Source: an uncultured Bacilli bacterium
GTDB lineage: Bacteria > Bacillota_I > Bacilli_A > RF39 > UBA660
DNA: 51,502 nucleotides
Direction: 5' to 3'
Assembly: GCA_944331715.1 (NCBI GenBank)
Contig: CALVIP010000006.1
Span: forward strand, 1 to 51,502
The translations under genes were made by a program, and so were the position numbers. Below the pieces are notes generated by a model. The model worked only from the letters and a program-made list of their open reading frames with translations, had not been told where the DNA came from and ran no database searches. Each line of letters opens with the position of its first letter. Position 1 is the first letter of the stretch. Positions 15,744 through 23,462 of this stretch are shown here, piece after piece.

Positions 15744-15989
15744 TTACTTAATAATATTTGATACTCTTTTTAAAACTTCTTTATTTTCAACGATTTCTTC
15801 TATATCTTCATACTCACTTAACTCTGTAAAATCATCTATAGAGTGAATATAACTACGTTTTAAATAGCTGTTACCACCATCTACACTACAACTACCGCAT
15901 TTACAACTAACAAAGTCGTGAGGGTGTTTTGAAACTATAATATCTTGACACAAATTACACTTTATTGAGTTTTTAGTAATTCTTTTCAT
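15744..15989 (-). CDS. Small zinc-ribbon-like protein (DUF7695-like)
   Basis: 81 aa. Cys pairs at 12/15 (KCNLCQD) and at 28/30/33 (SCKCGSC), followed by SVDGGNSYLKRSY, match a small family of phage- and accessory-associated proteins with a rubredoxin-like zinc knuckle. The function is unknown. AGGTG precedes the ATG. Confidence 0.6.
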   Translation of the reverse strand: MKRITKNSIKCNLCQDIIVSKHPHDFVSCKCGSCSVDGGNSYLKRSYIHSIDDFTELSEYEDIEEIVENKEVLKRVSNIIK

Positions 15990-16043
15990 TTCTTAACACC
16001 TCATTTAAATATTTATATTGTAAATAAAATATTTATTCTAAAA

Positions 16044-17162
16044 TTAATTATATACATATCCTTCTCCATTTATTTTAATTATTTTTCCTCTTTTCTTTAA
16101 AACCTTTGAATATATTCTAGTATGTTCTTCAATTTTTTCATGACTTAATTGTGGAAAAGAATTTGAATTAATAAAAGGAGAATTAGTATATCTATTTATA
16201 TCTACCCTATATGGATCTAATTGTTCTAACACATCCAAAGTTCTTTTTACATCTTCTATATTTTCAGTATGAAAGCCAGAGATAATATTCAAATATAATT
16301 TTTTATATTGATATTTTCTTATATTTGTTACAAACTCAATTATCTCATCACTTGTAAACCCTTTCCTAATAAGGTTTAATATTCTATCACTACCTGATTC
16401 TAGCGATCCACATAGTTCTATAACTTTTGAACTTTCTCTAATATATTTTTCAAAATCGTTTTTTATAGCATCTTTAAATGAAAAACCAGATAAACTAACA
16501 CTTTTAATATTCTTTTTGTCCTCTAAATATTTAATTAATTCTTTTAGCATATAATCATTATAAAGATTAAGACCATATTGACATATATTTGTTGCTTTTA
16601 AAATAAGTTCTGAATAATTTTGTTCGTCTATAATATCAATATATTCTTTAACTTCATTTATATCAGCACTTTTTAAAGGCATTTTTTGAAAACTTACCTT
16701 ACAAAAAGAACAATTATTTTGACATCCTGTCGCTAAATACATTACTGCTGTTTTTCCGTCTCCATAAACAAATCCAAAATCATTCTCATCTAAATCGCCA
16801 TAAAAATCTTTTGAAATTAACTTAAGTAACATATTAGGCTTAGTATTAGGAATAATATAATCTATATGTTTATTTAGCCATTTTTTATACGTATTTAATT
16901 CAGGATTATCTATAAACTCTCTAGTAAGGCATCCTGTTAAATAAACTTCTGCTTTCTCTTTTTTATCTTTTAATACAGAACTAATATAGTTAAGAGTGTA
17001 TAAAATATGAAATTTTGTACAACTACAAGTACTAGCAAAAATTATTTTATCTGCTTCTTTGACATTATCAGTAATTTGGAAATTTTCTAATAATTTATTG
17101 TATATATATGTATATTGATAATTTAAACCACAATTTATATCATTTCCAATAAAAATTTTCAT
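16044..17162 (-). CDS. MiaB/RimO-like radical SAM methylthiotransferase homologue without TRAM domain
   Basis: A 372-aa protein. The N-terminal methylthiotransferase domain keeps three cysteines (Cys11, Cys46, Cys78) for the auxiliary Fe-S cluster. The radical SAM site is GCQNNCSFC (Cys147, 151, 154). The C-terminus ends soon after the SAM barrel, so the RNA-binding TRAM domain of MiaB and RimO is missing and the substrate may differ. Its ATGA start overlaps the stop of the U32 gene, implying coupled translation and perhaps a joint RNA-modification role. Confidence 0.75.
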   Translation of the reverse strand: MKIFIGNDINCGLNYQYTYIYNKLLENFQITDNVKEADKIIFASTCSCTKFHILYTLNYISSVLKDKKEKAEVYLTGCLTREFIDNPELNTYKKWLNKHIDYIIPNTKPNMLLKLISKDFYGDLDENDFGFVYGDGKTAVMYLATGCQNNCSFCKVSFQKMPLKSADINEVKEYIDIIDEQNYSELILKATNICQYGLNLYNDYMLKELIKYLEDKKNIKSVSLSGFSFKDAIKNDFEKYIRESSKVIELCGSLESGSDRILNLIRKGFTSDEIIEFVTNIRKYQYKKLYLNIISGFHTENIEDVKRTLDVLEQLDPYRVDINRYTNSPFINSNSFPQLSHEKIEEHTRIYSKVLKKRGKIIKINGEGYVYN

Positions 17163-19147
17163 AACTTTCCCCCCATAAAATAAACATTATCAAACTCTAA
17201 CTCTTTCTCATCTAAATTAATGCTATAACTGGAATTAATATGAGTACATCTTCCATCAAAATATACTTTAAATTTATCATTTTTAACATTAACTAAAGTA
17301 TAAGAAGTATCTTTATCTATATTTAGAATATTACCTTTAATAAGCATTACTTCTACATAGCCCTTAGTTTTAATAACTATTGGTATATTGCCAAATCTTT
17401 TTCTAATAGATTCTATTAATTCTTTTAACTCTATATTATTAAGTTCTACTGATAAAGTAACTGCTTTATACCCCAACTTATAAAGATAATAAGCGGTATA
17501 TGAATTAAAGACATTTAAATGGTAGGAGCTGGTTACATCAGCAGTTGGCTTATATAGATTACTAACAATACTTTTATCTTTTAAGACATCTTTAATATAG
17601 AAAGGGTTTCTTTCTACTTCCCCGTAATTATCTAAATCTATTATCTCTTTAGTATTTATTTTATCAAAAGTTACTTCATTAATAATAGGTTCTTTATAAT
17701 CATTAAGACGTTCCCCTATTAATCTTTCTGACAAAGTTCTTCTTGCAATATTTAAATCTCCTATTCTAATAAAGATATCTTCATCCATATCTATAGATAT
17801 ATGTTTTGCAACAAATGGAGTATTACCCAGTTTTTCTAACTGATTAATTAATCTATCTTTAGATATAGGATTATTAATAGACTTTTCTACTACATTACCA
17901 GTATAAGTAACAGTATGAGATAAGTCACTAAAACTTAAAGTAAATTCTTCTCCAACCTTTGCTTTCACATCTATATTAATAGGAACTTTTCTTGTAATAG
18001 TAAAGTCAGTTATTTCAAGAGATTTATCAGTAGTCTTTCTAACTTCATCTAGACTAGTTAATTTAACTTTATTATCTACTTCAACTATTTGTTTAGGATT
18101 TCCTTTATTTATTAAATTATCTTTTAGATCATATAGATAATTAACAATCATTCCTTTATTAGATTCTTTAAATCTAATACCATCACCTTGTAGTAGAGGT
18201 CTATCTAATTCTATTCTAATTCTCTCATCATTAACATCTATAACTTTACCCAAACGACTTCCTAAATGATTAGGACTTTTCTTATTTATTAAATCTTCAT
18301 CATTAAATAAATGTCCTTTAGTAAAACCTCTATAAAACATACTCTTTAAGTCTTCTAAATCCTTAGTAGTTAATTCTTCGTCATCAAGTATTTTACGATA
18401 ATATTTTGTAATAAAACCTACATAAGATGGACTTTTCATTCTTCCTTCTATCTTAAGACTAACAACATTACTAGGTAATTGTTTAATACTTGCTGATGTA
18501 TTTAATTCTTTCATTGATAAAAGGTAGCCTTCATCTATTAGAGTTTTATCTTTATATAATTTATAAGGTAATCTACAACTACCAACACACTCTCCTCTAT
18601 TACCACTTCTACCACCTAACATAGAACTGAAGAGACAATTACCTGAATAACTTACACATAAGGCTCCATGAATAAAGACTTCTATTTCAATAGGAATATC
18701 TATTTTCTTAATCTCATTTATACTCATCTCTCTTGGAAGTACTACACGTTTTACTCCCATCTCATATAAAAGTTTAATAGTCTCATAACTACTACTATTA
18801 ACTTGAGTAGAAGCATGGATTACTAGATTAGGATACTTTTTCAAACATAAAGAAATCATACCAAAGTCTTGCATAAGAATAGCATCTACACCTAAACTAT
18901 ATAAAAATTCTACTTCTTTAAGAAAATCTTCTACTTCATTATCTTTTACTAAAGTATTCATCGTTACATAGATCTTAACACCATAGATTTTACCAAGTTT
19001 TAAAACTGTTTTTAACTCATCAATCGTAAAGTTCTTAGCATAACTCCTTGCTCCAAACATTTTACCTGATAAATAAATAGCATCTGCCCCATTATTTATG
19101 GCTGCATAAAATGAATTTATATCTCCTGCTGGTACTAATAACTCCAT
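17159..19147 (-). CDS. U32 family peptidase (TrhP/RlhA-like, probable RNA hydroxylation)
   Basis: A protein of about 662 aa. The N-terminus MELLVPAGDINSFYAAINNG and the central SYSGNCLFSSMLGGRSGNRG and CRLPY cysteine motifs define the U32 family. Members are now linked to prephenate-dependent hydroxylation of tRNA U34 or rRNA rather than proteolysis. The C-terminal half is the DUF3656-type extension of long members. I use the Met at 19147; the frame extends upstream to 19195 without a better ribosome site, and ATG 19153 is an alternative. Two genes on the same strand, this and the MTTase-like gene, form an operon. Confidence 0.85.
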   Translation of the reverse strand: MELLVPAGDINSFYAAINNGADAIYLSGKMFGARSYAKNFTIDELKTVLKLGKIYGVKIYVTMNTLVKDNEVEDFLKEVEFLYSLGVDAILMQDFGMISLCLKKYPNLVIHASTQVNSSSYETIKLLYEMGVKRVVLPREMSINEIKKIDIPIEIEVFIHGALCVSYSGNCLFSSMLGGRSGNRGECVGSCRLPYKLYKDKTLIDEGYLLSMKELNTSASIKQLPSNVVSLKIEGRMKSPSYVGFITKYYRKILDDEELTTKDLEDLKSMFYRGFTKGHLFNDEDLINKKSPNHLGSRLGKVIDVNDERIRIELDRPLLQGDGIRFKESNKGMIVNYLYDLKDNLINKGNPKQIVEVDNKVKLTSLDEVRKTTDKSLEITDFTITRKVPINIDVKAKVGEEFTLSFSDLSHTVTYTGNVVEKSINNPISKDRLINQLEKLGNTPFVAKHISIDMDEDIFIRIGDLNIARRTLSERLIGERLNDYKEPIINEVTFDKINTKEIIDLDNYGEVERNPFYIKDVLKDKSIVSNLYKPTADVTSSYHLNVFNSYTAYYLYKLGYKAVTLSVELNNIELKELIESIRKRFGNIPIVIKTKGYVEVMLIKGNILNIDKDTSYTLVNVKNDKFKVYFDGRCTHINSSYSINLDEKELEFDNVYFMGGKL

Positions 19148-19220
19148 AAACATCACTGTCTTTCTATTAATATTAAATACATTTATATCATACAAGATAT
19201 TAACATTTTAAACAAGAAAA

Positions 19221-19246
19221 AAGTACTAATAGTTACTTTAATACTT
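19221..19246 (-). terminator. Terminator overlapping the 3' end of the first paralogous membrane gene
   Basis: Stem AAGTACTA/TAATACTT (one wobble) with a T-run on the minus strand; the stop codon at 19233 lies in the loop. A homologous terminator is found at 21439-21464, supporting common ancestry of the two genes. Confidence 0.55.
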
Positions 19247-19694
19247 TACTTCTTCCCTTATTAGCATAATCCATCAAGTCCATTGCAGATGTACCATACT
19301 TTACATCCAAAATATTCATATCTGCTACTTTAGTTATATCTTCTTTATTTTCTATAAAATACTTTAATTTTCTCATCTCTTGTATATCGAGATCAGCATA
19401 AAGAAGATGCCATGCCTCTTGCAATACACCTCCTATTGTACCTAAAGTAACAGAAACAGGTAAATAAGATAGGCATTCATATAACATACTTAATATATTA
19501 CTGTCATTTAAATTAAGAGTTATTCCAAACACATTACTCGCTACAGAAACACTTACAGGAATTGCAAAAGTTACCATTCCAGAAATAGTTCCTTTTACTA
19601 ATGACTTTTTAAATGTTTCTTTTTCATATACTGTTAAATCTGTAACTCTTACTTTATCTTCTAATTCTTTTATTTTTTCTTCTTTAGTTTTCAT
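19233..19694 (-). CDS. Small membrane protein, paralogue of the protein at 21480
   Basis: 153 aa: a charged N-terminal helix (1-30), two hydrophobic Gly/Val-rich spans (about 33-55 and 75-92) and a helical tail. LTVYEKETFKKSLVKG and VASNVFG match positions in the 104-aa protein at 21480 (LEIYEKDLKKNYAIKG, VANNVFG). The function is unknown. It lies immediately downstream of the Fic gene (15 bp) and may belong to that operon. Confidence 0.6.
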   Translation of the reverse strand: MKTKEEKIKELEDKVRVTDLTVYEKETFKKSLVKGTISGMVTFAIPVSVSVASNVFGITLNLNDSNILSMLYECLSYLPVSVTLGTIGGVLQEAWHLLYADLDIQEMRKLKYFIENKEDITKVADMNILDVKYGTSAMDLMDYANKGRSKVLK

Positions 19695-19709
19695 TAGACT
19701 TCTCCTTTA

Positions 19710-20516
19710 TTAAATATATAACTTATTATTATCTAATTCATTATTTTTACCTAGTAATAAGTTTTCAAAAAACATAACTAAGTAACGTTTATCTTCTTTA
19801 ATACCTTTATTATAATTTGTATAATTCGCTCTTACTAAAGCATTTCTAAAATATAGAGAATTATCTTTAAATAATTCATTATTAACTTCAAAACCCATAC
19901 TTATTAAATATTTTTGAATAAAGATAGCAGTTGTTCTAGTATTTCCTTCACTGAATGGATGCACTTGCCAAATTCTTGATGTAAACTCTGTTATTCTATT
20001 TACTAATTCACTCTCATTCATATTAATATAATCTATATTTTTTTCTTCTTCAAAATCATATTTTAAAGACTCTTCTATCAAGTCATAAGACTGATAACTT
20101 ACTGTATCATTATCTAATATTTCTTCATCTTTAGTAATATTATAAGTTCTAAATTCTCCAGGATGATATATATCTTTATCAAGATTTTGAAATAATCTTT
20201 TATGATAGTTTTTATAAGTCAGATAATCAAATCTAAAGGCTTTATCACTTAATATCTCATAGATAGCAAGCGATACTTCATCAGCTTCTTTTTCACTATT
20301 AGATACATTGTTATCTTTAGAATAGTATGATGTTATATCATCTTTAACTTCTTTATATGTTTTTTTACCATCAATATGTTCATTAGTTAACTCTACCATA
20401 TATTTAGATGGTTTTAATCTATCAACATCTTGTAATCCAAAGGCAATATTCCAATATAATTGTTTAACTTTAGGACTTTTTTCATCAAATACTTCAATAT
20501 AAGTTTTTTCGTTCAT
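19710..20516 (-). CDS. Fic/DOC family protein with VbhA-like N-terminal segment
   Basis: A protein of about 268 aa. The Fic active site HPFSEGNTR (His186) is intact, so AMPylation or a related nucleotidyl transfer to a target protein is expected. The final Arg of HxFx[DE]GNxRxxR is Ala. Residues ~20-65 (FGLQDVDRLKPS, then TNEHIDGKKTYKEV) resemble a fused antitoxin-like helical domain. I see no clear [ST]xxxE[GN] inhibitory motif. The ATG at 20516 is chosen over the GTG at 20525 because of the GGGAGTG spacing. It lies 20 bp after the PemK gene, in the Panacea-PemK-Fic operon. Confidence 0.85.
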   Translation of the reverse strand: MNEKTYIEVFDEKSPKVKQLYWNIAFGLQDVDRLKPSKYMVELTNEHIDGKKTYKEVKDDITSYYSKDNNVSNSEKEADEVSLAIYEILSDKAFRFDYLTYKNYHKRLFQNLDKDIYHPGEFRTYNITKDEEILDNDTVSYQSYDLIEESLKYDFEEEKNIDYINMNESELVNRITEFTSRIWQVHPFSEGNTRTTAIFIQKYLISMGFEVNNELFKDNSLYFRNALVRANYTNYNKGIKEDKRYLVMFFENLLLGKNNELDNNKLYI

Positions 20517-20536
20517 AGTTATCACTCCCTCTTAAT

Positions 20537-20896
20537 CTATAAATATAATTTTGATATTAAATCATCTTGATATGCTTGATATTTCTTTACAAATTCTTCT
20601 TTTTTACTAGAAGGTAAGTCTGCTATTTTAACACCTAACTTACTTCTAGGTCCTGTATATATCTTAGTTGTTTTAATTATAGATTGTCTTGCTAATCCCA
20701 ATTCTTTTGCTAACTTCTTATCTAATAAAACATCATAGATACCACATTCTGCAGATGAAGAGATAATTACATAATGGATATCTACATACTGTAACTGATT
20801 ATTACTATCATCACCAATTACTAAAACTGGTCTTACTTTCGCTTCTTTTGTATTATTAGGTTTTGTTGCTACATAAGTCCAAATTTCTCCCTGCAT
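20537..20896 (-). CDS. PemK/MazF-type toxin
   Basis: A protein of about 119 aa beginning MQGEIWTYVATKPNNTKEAK, followed by VRPVLVIGDD, the typical MazF-fold opening. ARQSIIKTTKIY resembles the second conserved block. An endoribonuclease is likely. The ATG overlaps the upstream Panacea gene stop as TAATG, so synthesis is coupled to the putative antitoxin. Confidence 0.75.
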   Translation of the reverse strand: MQGEIWTYVATKPNNTKEAKVRPVLVIGDDSNNQLQYVDIHYVIISSSAECGIYDVLLDKKLAKELGLARQSIIKTTKIYTGPRSKLGVKIADLPSSKKEEFVKKYQAYQDDLISKLYL

Positions 20897-21360
20897 TAAT
20901 CCCACTCCTCATCATCTGGTTGTAATACATAACTAGTAAAATAGGAAGCAATATTAGATTTAGGAATTGTCTTATCACTTCTCTCATCTGGATCCAAACC
21001 TGTGCGTGATAATAACCAAGGTTCTTCTTTATGGGTTATCTCTTCTAAATACTTGCCATCATATTTTGCATAATTTCTCTTAACGTATTCTAATAAGTCT
21101 ATAACATCTTTATTAAAGTCTTTTAAGTTATAATTTAAATCAATAGGATTATACTCGTAACTTTTATATTCGTGATATATAGAAGGAATAACTGGCCCAT
21201 GAACCCAAGCTTCAAAGTCATCATTAAATAGCGCTTTATCATAAAAAGCATAAGAAAAACCTTGAGCAAAATATAATAATTTTTGTAATTTTAAAGGTTC
21301 AGGATGTAGTTCATTTATAAAGTATTTAGCAATGTCCATAGCTTTATATTCATTTTCCAT
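20896..21360 (-). CDS. Panacea (SocA-like, DUF4065) antitoxin-like protein
   Basis: 154 aa with the family core KLQKLLYFAQGFSYAFY, WVHGPVIPSIYHEYKSY and the EITHKEEPW block. Panacea domains serve as antitoxins against unrelated toxins. Here the gene is first in a coupled operon ahead of a PemK-type toxin and a Fic protein, so it probably neutralises one or both. GGAGGAG precedes the ATG. Confidence 0.85.
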   Translation of the reverse strand: MENEYKAMDIAKYFINELHPEPLKLQKLLYFAQGFSYAFYDKALFNDDFEAWVHGPVIPSIYHEYKSYEYNPIDLNYNLKDFNKDVIDLLEYVKRNYAKYDGKYLEEITHKEEPWLLSRTGLDPDERSDKTIPKSNIASYFTSYVLQPDDEEWD

Positions 21361-21438
21361 TAATTAATCTCCTCCTAACGTTTTATTAAATATAGAATAG
21401 CATAACCTAAACAAATATTCTAGTTATTTTATGAAAAA

Positions 21439-21464
21439 AAGTACTAAGAGTTATCTTAATACTT
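21439..21464 (-). terminator. Terminator downstream of the 104-aa membrane gene
   Basis: Imperfect stem AAGTACTAAGA/TCTTAATACTT with T7 on the minus strand, between the 104-aa gene and the Panacea operon. It separates the two transcription units. Confidence 0.7.
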
Positions 21465-21479
21465 TTTATCAAAAAAATA

Positions 21480-21794
21480 CTATTTCATTTTTCTTACTTT
21501 CTCTTCTGCTTTAGCTTGTGAGATTGCAACTGGAATAGATGCTAAAGCACCACTAGTTACTACTGCACCAAGCAAAGTTTCTATAGTTCCATAAAAATTA
21601 TTGACAAAATCACCAACAAAAGTAGCATCATCCATTCTAAAATTCATTCCAAAAACATTATTTGCTACAGCAATACCAATAGGTATAGCGGATATTGCTA
21701 CTCCTGCAACTGCTCCTTTAATAGCATAATTCTTCTTCAAATCTTTCTCATAGATTTCTAAATTAGAAACTTTATTTTCTTTACTATTTTTCAT
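21480..21794 (-). CDS. Small membrane protein, paralogue of the protein at 19233
   Basis: 104 aa with a basic N-terminus and two hydrophobic spans (about 27-47 and 75-93). The region LEIYEKDLKKNYAIKG then IPIGIAVANNVFG aligns with the 153-aa protein at the other end of the Panacea-PemK-Fic operon. The function is unknown. AAAGGGGG precedes the ATG. Confidence 0.6.
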   Translation of the reverse strand: MKNSKENKVSNLEIYEKDLKKNYAIKGAVAGVAISAIPIGIAVANNVFGMNFRMDDATFVGDFVNNFYGTIETLLGAVVTSGALASIPVAISQAKAEEKVRKMK

Positions 21795-21850
21795 AAATTA
21801 TTACCCCCTTTACTAAAGTAGCTATATTGTAATATTTTTTCTTATTAAAA

Positions 21851-22477
21851 TCAAATTACTTCTTGGTCATCTTTAATTATTTGCATTTCATTATTTAACT
21901 TTAACATCTTCTGGTCTAGTGTATGGATATCTTCTGCACACTTATGCATACCTTCTTTTATTTCTTCAGGTATTTCTCCTTTAAATTTATAAGTTATTTT
22001 ATGGTCTAAACTAGCCCAAAAGTCCATTGCAACAGTTCTAATTTGTATTTCTGCTTCTACCAAAGTAACTCCATCTATTAAATAAACTGGTACGTAAACT
22101 AATAAATGATAACTATAGTATCCAGTATCTTTAGGATTAGTTATATAGTCTTTCTTATCACGAATTGTAATTTGATCACTATTTTCTATTATCTTTACTA
22201 TTTCATATACATCTGATAAAAATGAACAAACTATTCTAAGTCCTACCATATCATGGACATGTTCTTCTATATTTTTAGTTGTTAATTCATAACCTCTAGA
22301 AATTAATTTCTTTGTAGCACTATCATAACTTTTAATACGAGACTTTATATGTTCTACAGGATTATAATTATTTCTATGCTCATAATCCTGTAATAAAATA
22401 CTAATTTGTGTTTCTAAAGTTTTTAGGGCTGCTGTATATTTTAAGATTAACCCTTCTAATTCTTTATCTTCTTCCAT
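21851..22477 (-). CDS. Small alarmone synthetase (RelQ/YjbM-type GTP pyrophosphokinase)
   Basis: A protein of about 208 aa consisting only of the RelA/SpoT synthetase domain, so it makes (p)ppGpp without a hydrolase or regulatory part. Family blocks: NPVEHIKSRIKSYDS, EEHVHDMVGLRIVCSF, KDYITNPKDTGYYSYHL and EIQIRTVAMDFWASLDHK. The ATG at 22477 follows AAAGGAG. It is 31 bp after divIVA and likely in one operon with sepF and divIVA. Confidence 0.92.
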   Translation of the reverse strand: MEEDKELEGLILKYTAALKTLETQISILLQDYEHRNNYNPVEHIKSRIKSYDSATKKLISRGYELTTKNIEEHVHDMVGLRIVCSFLSDVYEIVKIIENSDQITIRDKKDYITNPKDTGYYSYHLLVYVPVYLIDGVTLVEAEIQIRTVAMDFWASLDHKITYKFKGEIPEEIKEGMHKCAEDIHTLDQKMLKLNNEMQIIKDDQEVI

Positions 22478-22508
22478 AAATCTCCTTTCTATAGACATAA
22501 AACTAGAC

Positions 22509-22946
22509 TTAATTTTCTTCTAAGTCTAGTGTTTCTATTTCTTCTACTACAGCCATTTGTTGTTCTACAATAATTTTTAATTTGCGTTTAAATATCTTTA
22601 CATTTTTCTCTAATCTATCCGCTTCATCTTCTATTTTTCTAGCTTTTAATAATGACTCTCCCACTATCCTTGAAGCATTATGTTTAGCATCACTAACTAT
22701 AATATCAGCTTCTTCTCTTGCTAGTCTTTTAACATTATCAGCTGTTTTTTCAGCATTAATTAAAGATTGTTTTAAGGTATTCTCTAAATCCTCATAATGA
22801 CTTAATTTTTCTTTAAGATCTGCTATTTCTTTTTTTTGGTCTTTACACTTTTTTATTATACCTTCAGTCTCTTTAATTACATCTGTTACAAATTTATTAA
22901 CTTCTGCACGATTATAACCATTCGCTTCATAGTTAAATTTGTCCAT
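22509..22946 (-). CDS. divIVA: DivIVA-domain cell division/polarity protein
   Basis: A protein of about 145 aa. The N-terminal DivIVA lipid-binding motif (KFNYEANGYNRAEVNKFV) is followed by a long coiled coil from about residue 25 to the end. These proteins bind curved membrane at poles and septa. This is shorter than Bacillus DivIVA and lacks a distinct tail. The adjacency to sepF is the conserved Firmicutes arrangement. Confidence 0.85.
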   Translation of the reverse strand: MDKFNYEANGYNRAEVNKFVTDVIKETEGIIKKCKDQKKEIADLKEKLSHYEDLENTLKQSLINAEKTADNVKRLAREEADIIVSDAKHNASRIVGESLLKARKIEDEADRLEKNVKIFKRKLKIIVEQQMAVVEEIETLDLEEN

Positions 22947-22973
22947 TAATATCACATCCCTTAGTACGGGTTA

Positions 22974-23402
22974 TTACCAATCAAATTCGTCGTCTTCTTG
23001 TTTTTTAGATTTCCTTGTAGTCTTAGGAGCAGCATCATCACTTATTTCTCCTTCTACATTAACATTATTCGGAGTACACAAAAATATTCCTCCTCCTAAT
23101 TTTTGTAAATCTCCTCCTATAGCATATAAAGTACCACTTAAAAAGTCTACTATTCTTTTCGCTTGATCTGGTGTTACACGTTTTAAATTAACAACTACAG
23201 CATTTCTTTCTTTTAAGTAATCTGCTATTTGTTGACTTTCAGAATAAGCACGTGGTTCTAATAACATCATTTTACTGCCTGCAACACCATTTTCATCCAT
23301 ATAATCTTCTCTACTCACTTTATAATACTCCTCCTCTTTAATCTCTTCTTCATAATTACCATCATCACTACCAATTAATTTTTTTAATTTATCTAAAGCC
23401 AT
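22974..23402 (-). CDS. sepF: Cell division protein SepF
   Basis: 142 aa. An N-terminal amphipathic membrane-binding helix ([10 protein letters not shown]), an acidic linker, then the SepF domain ([53 protein letters not shown]). It bundles FtsZ filaments at the membrane. AGGAGG precedes the ATG. It is first gene of sepF-divIVA-SAS. Confidence 0.95.
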   Translation of the reverse strand: MALDKLKKLIGSDDGNYEEEIKEEEYYKVSREDYMDENGVAGSKMMLLEPRAYSESQQIADYLKERNAVVVNLKRVTPDQAKRIVDFLSGTLYAIGGDLQKLGGGIFLCTPNNVNVEGEISDDAAPKTTRKSKKQEDDEFDW

Positions 23403-23462
23403 ATCTTATCCTCCTATTAACTATATATTATACTAACATATTTTTTAAAATTAGAAAAGTCT

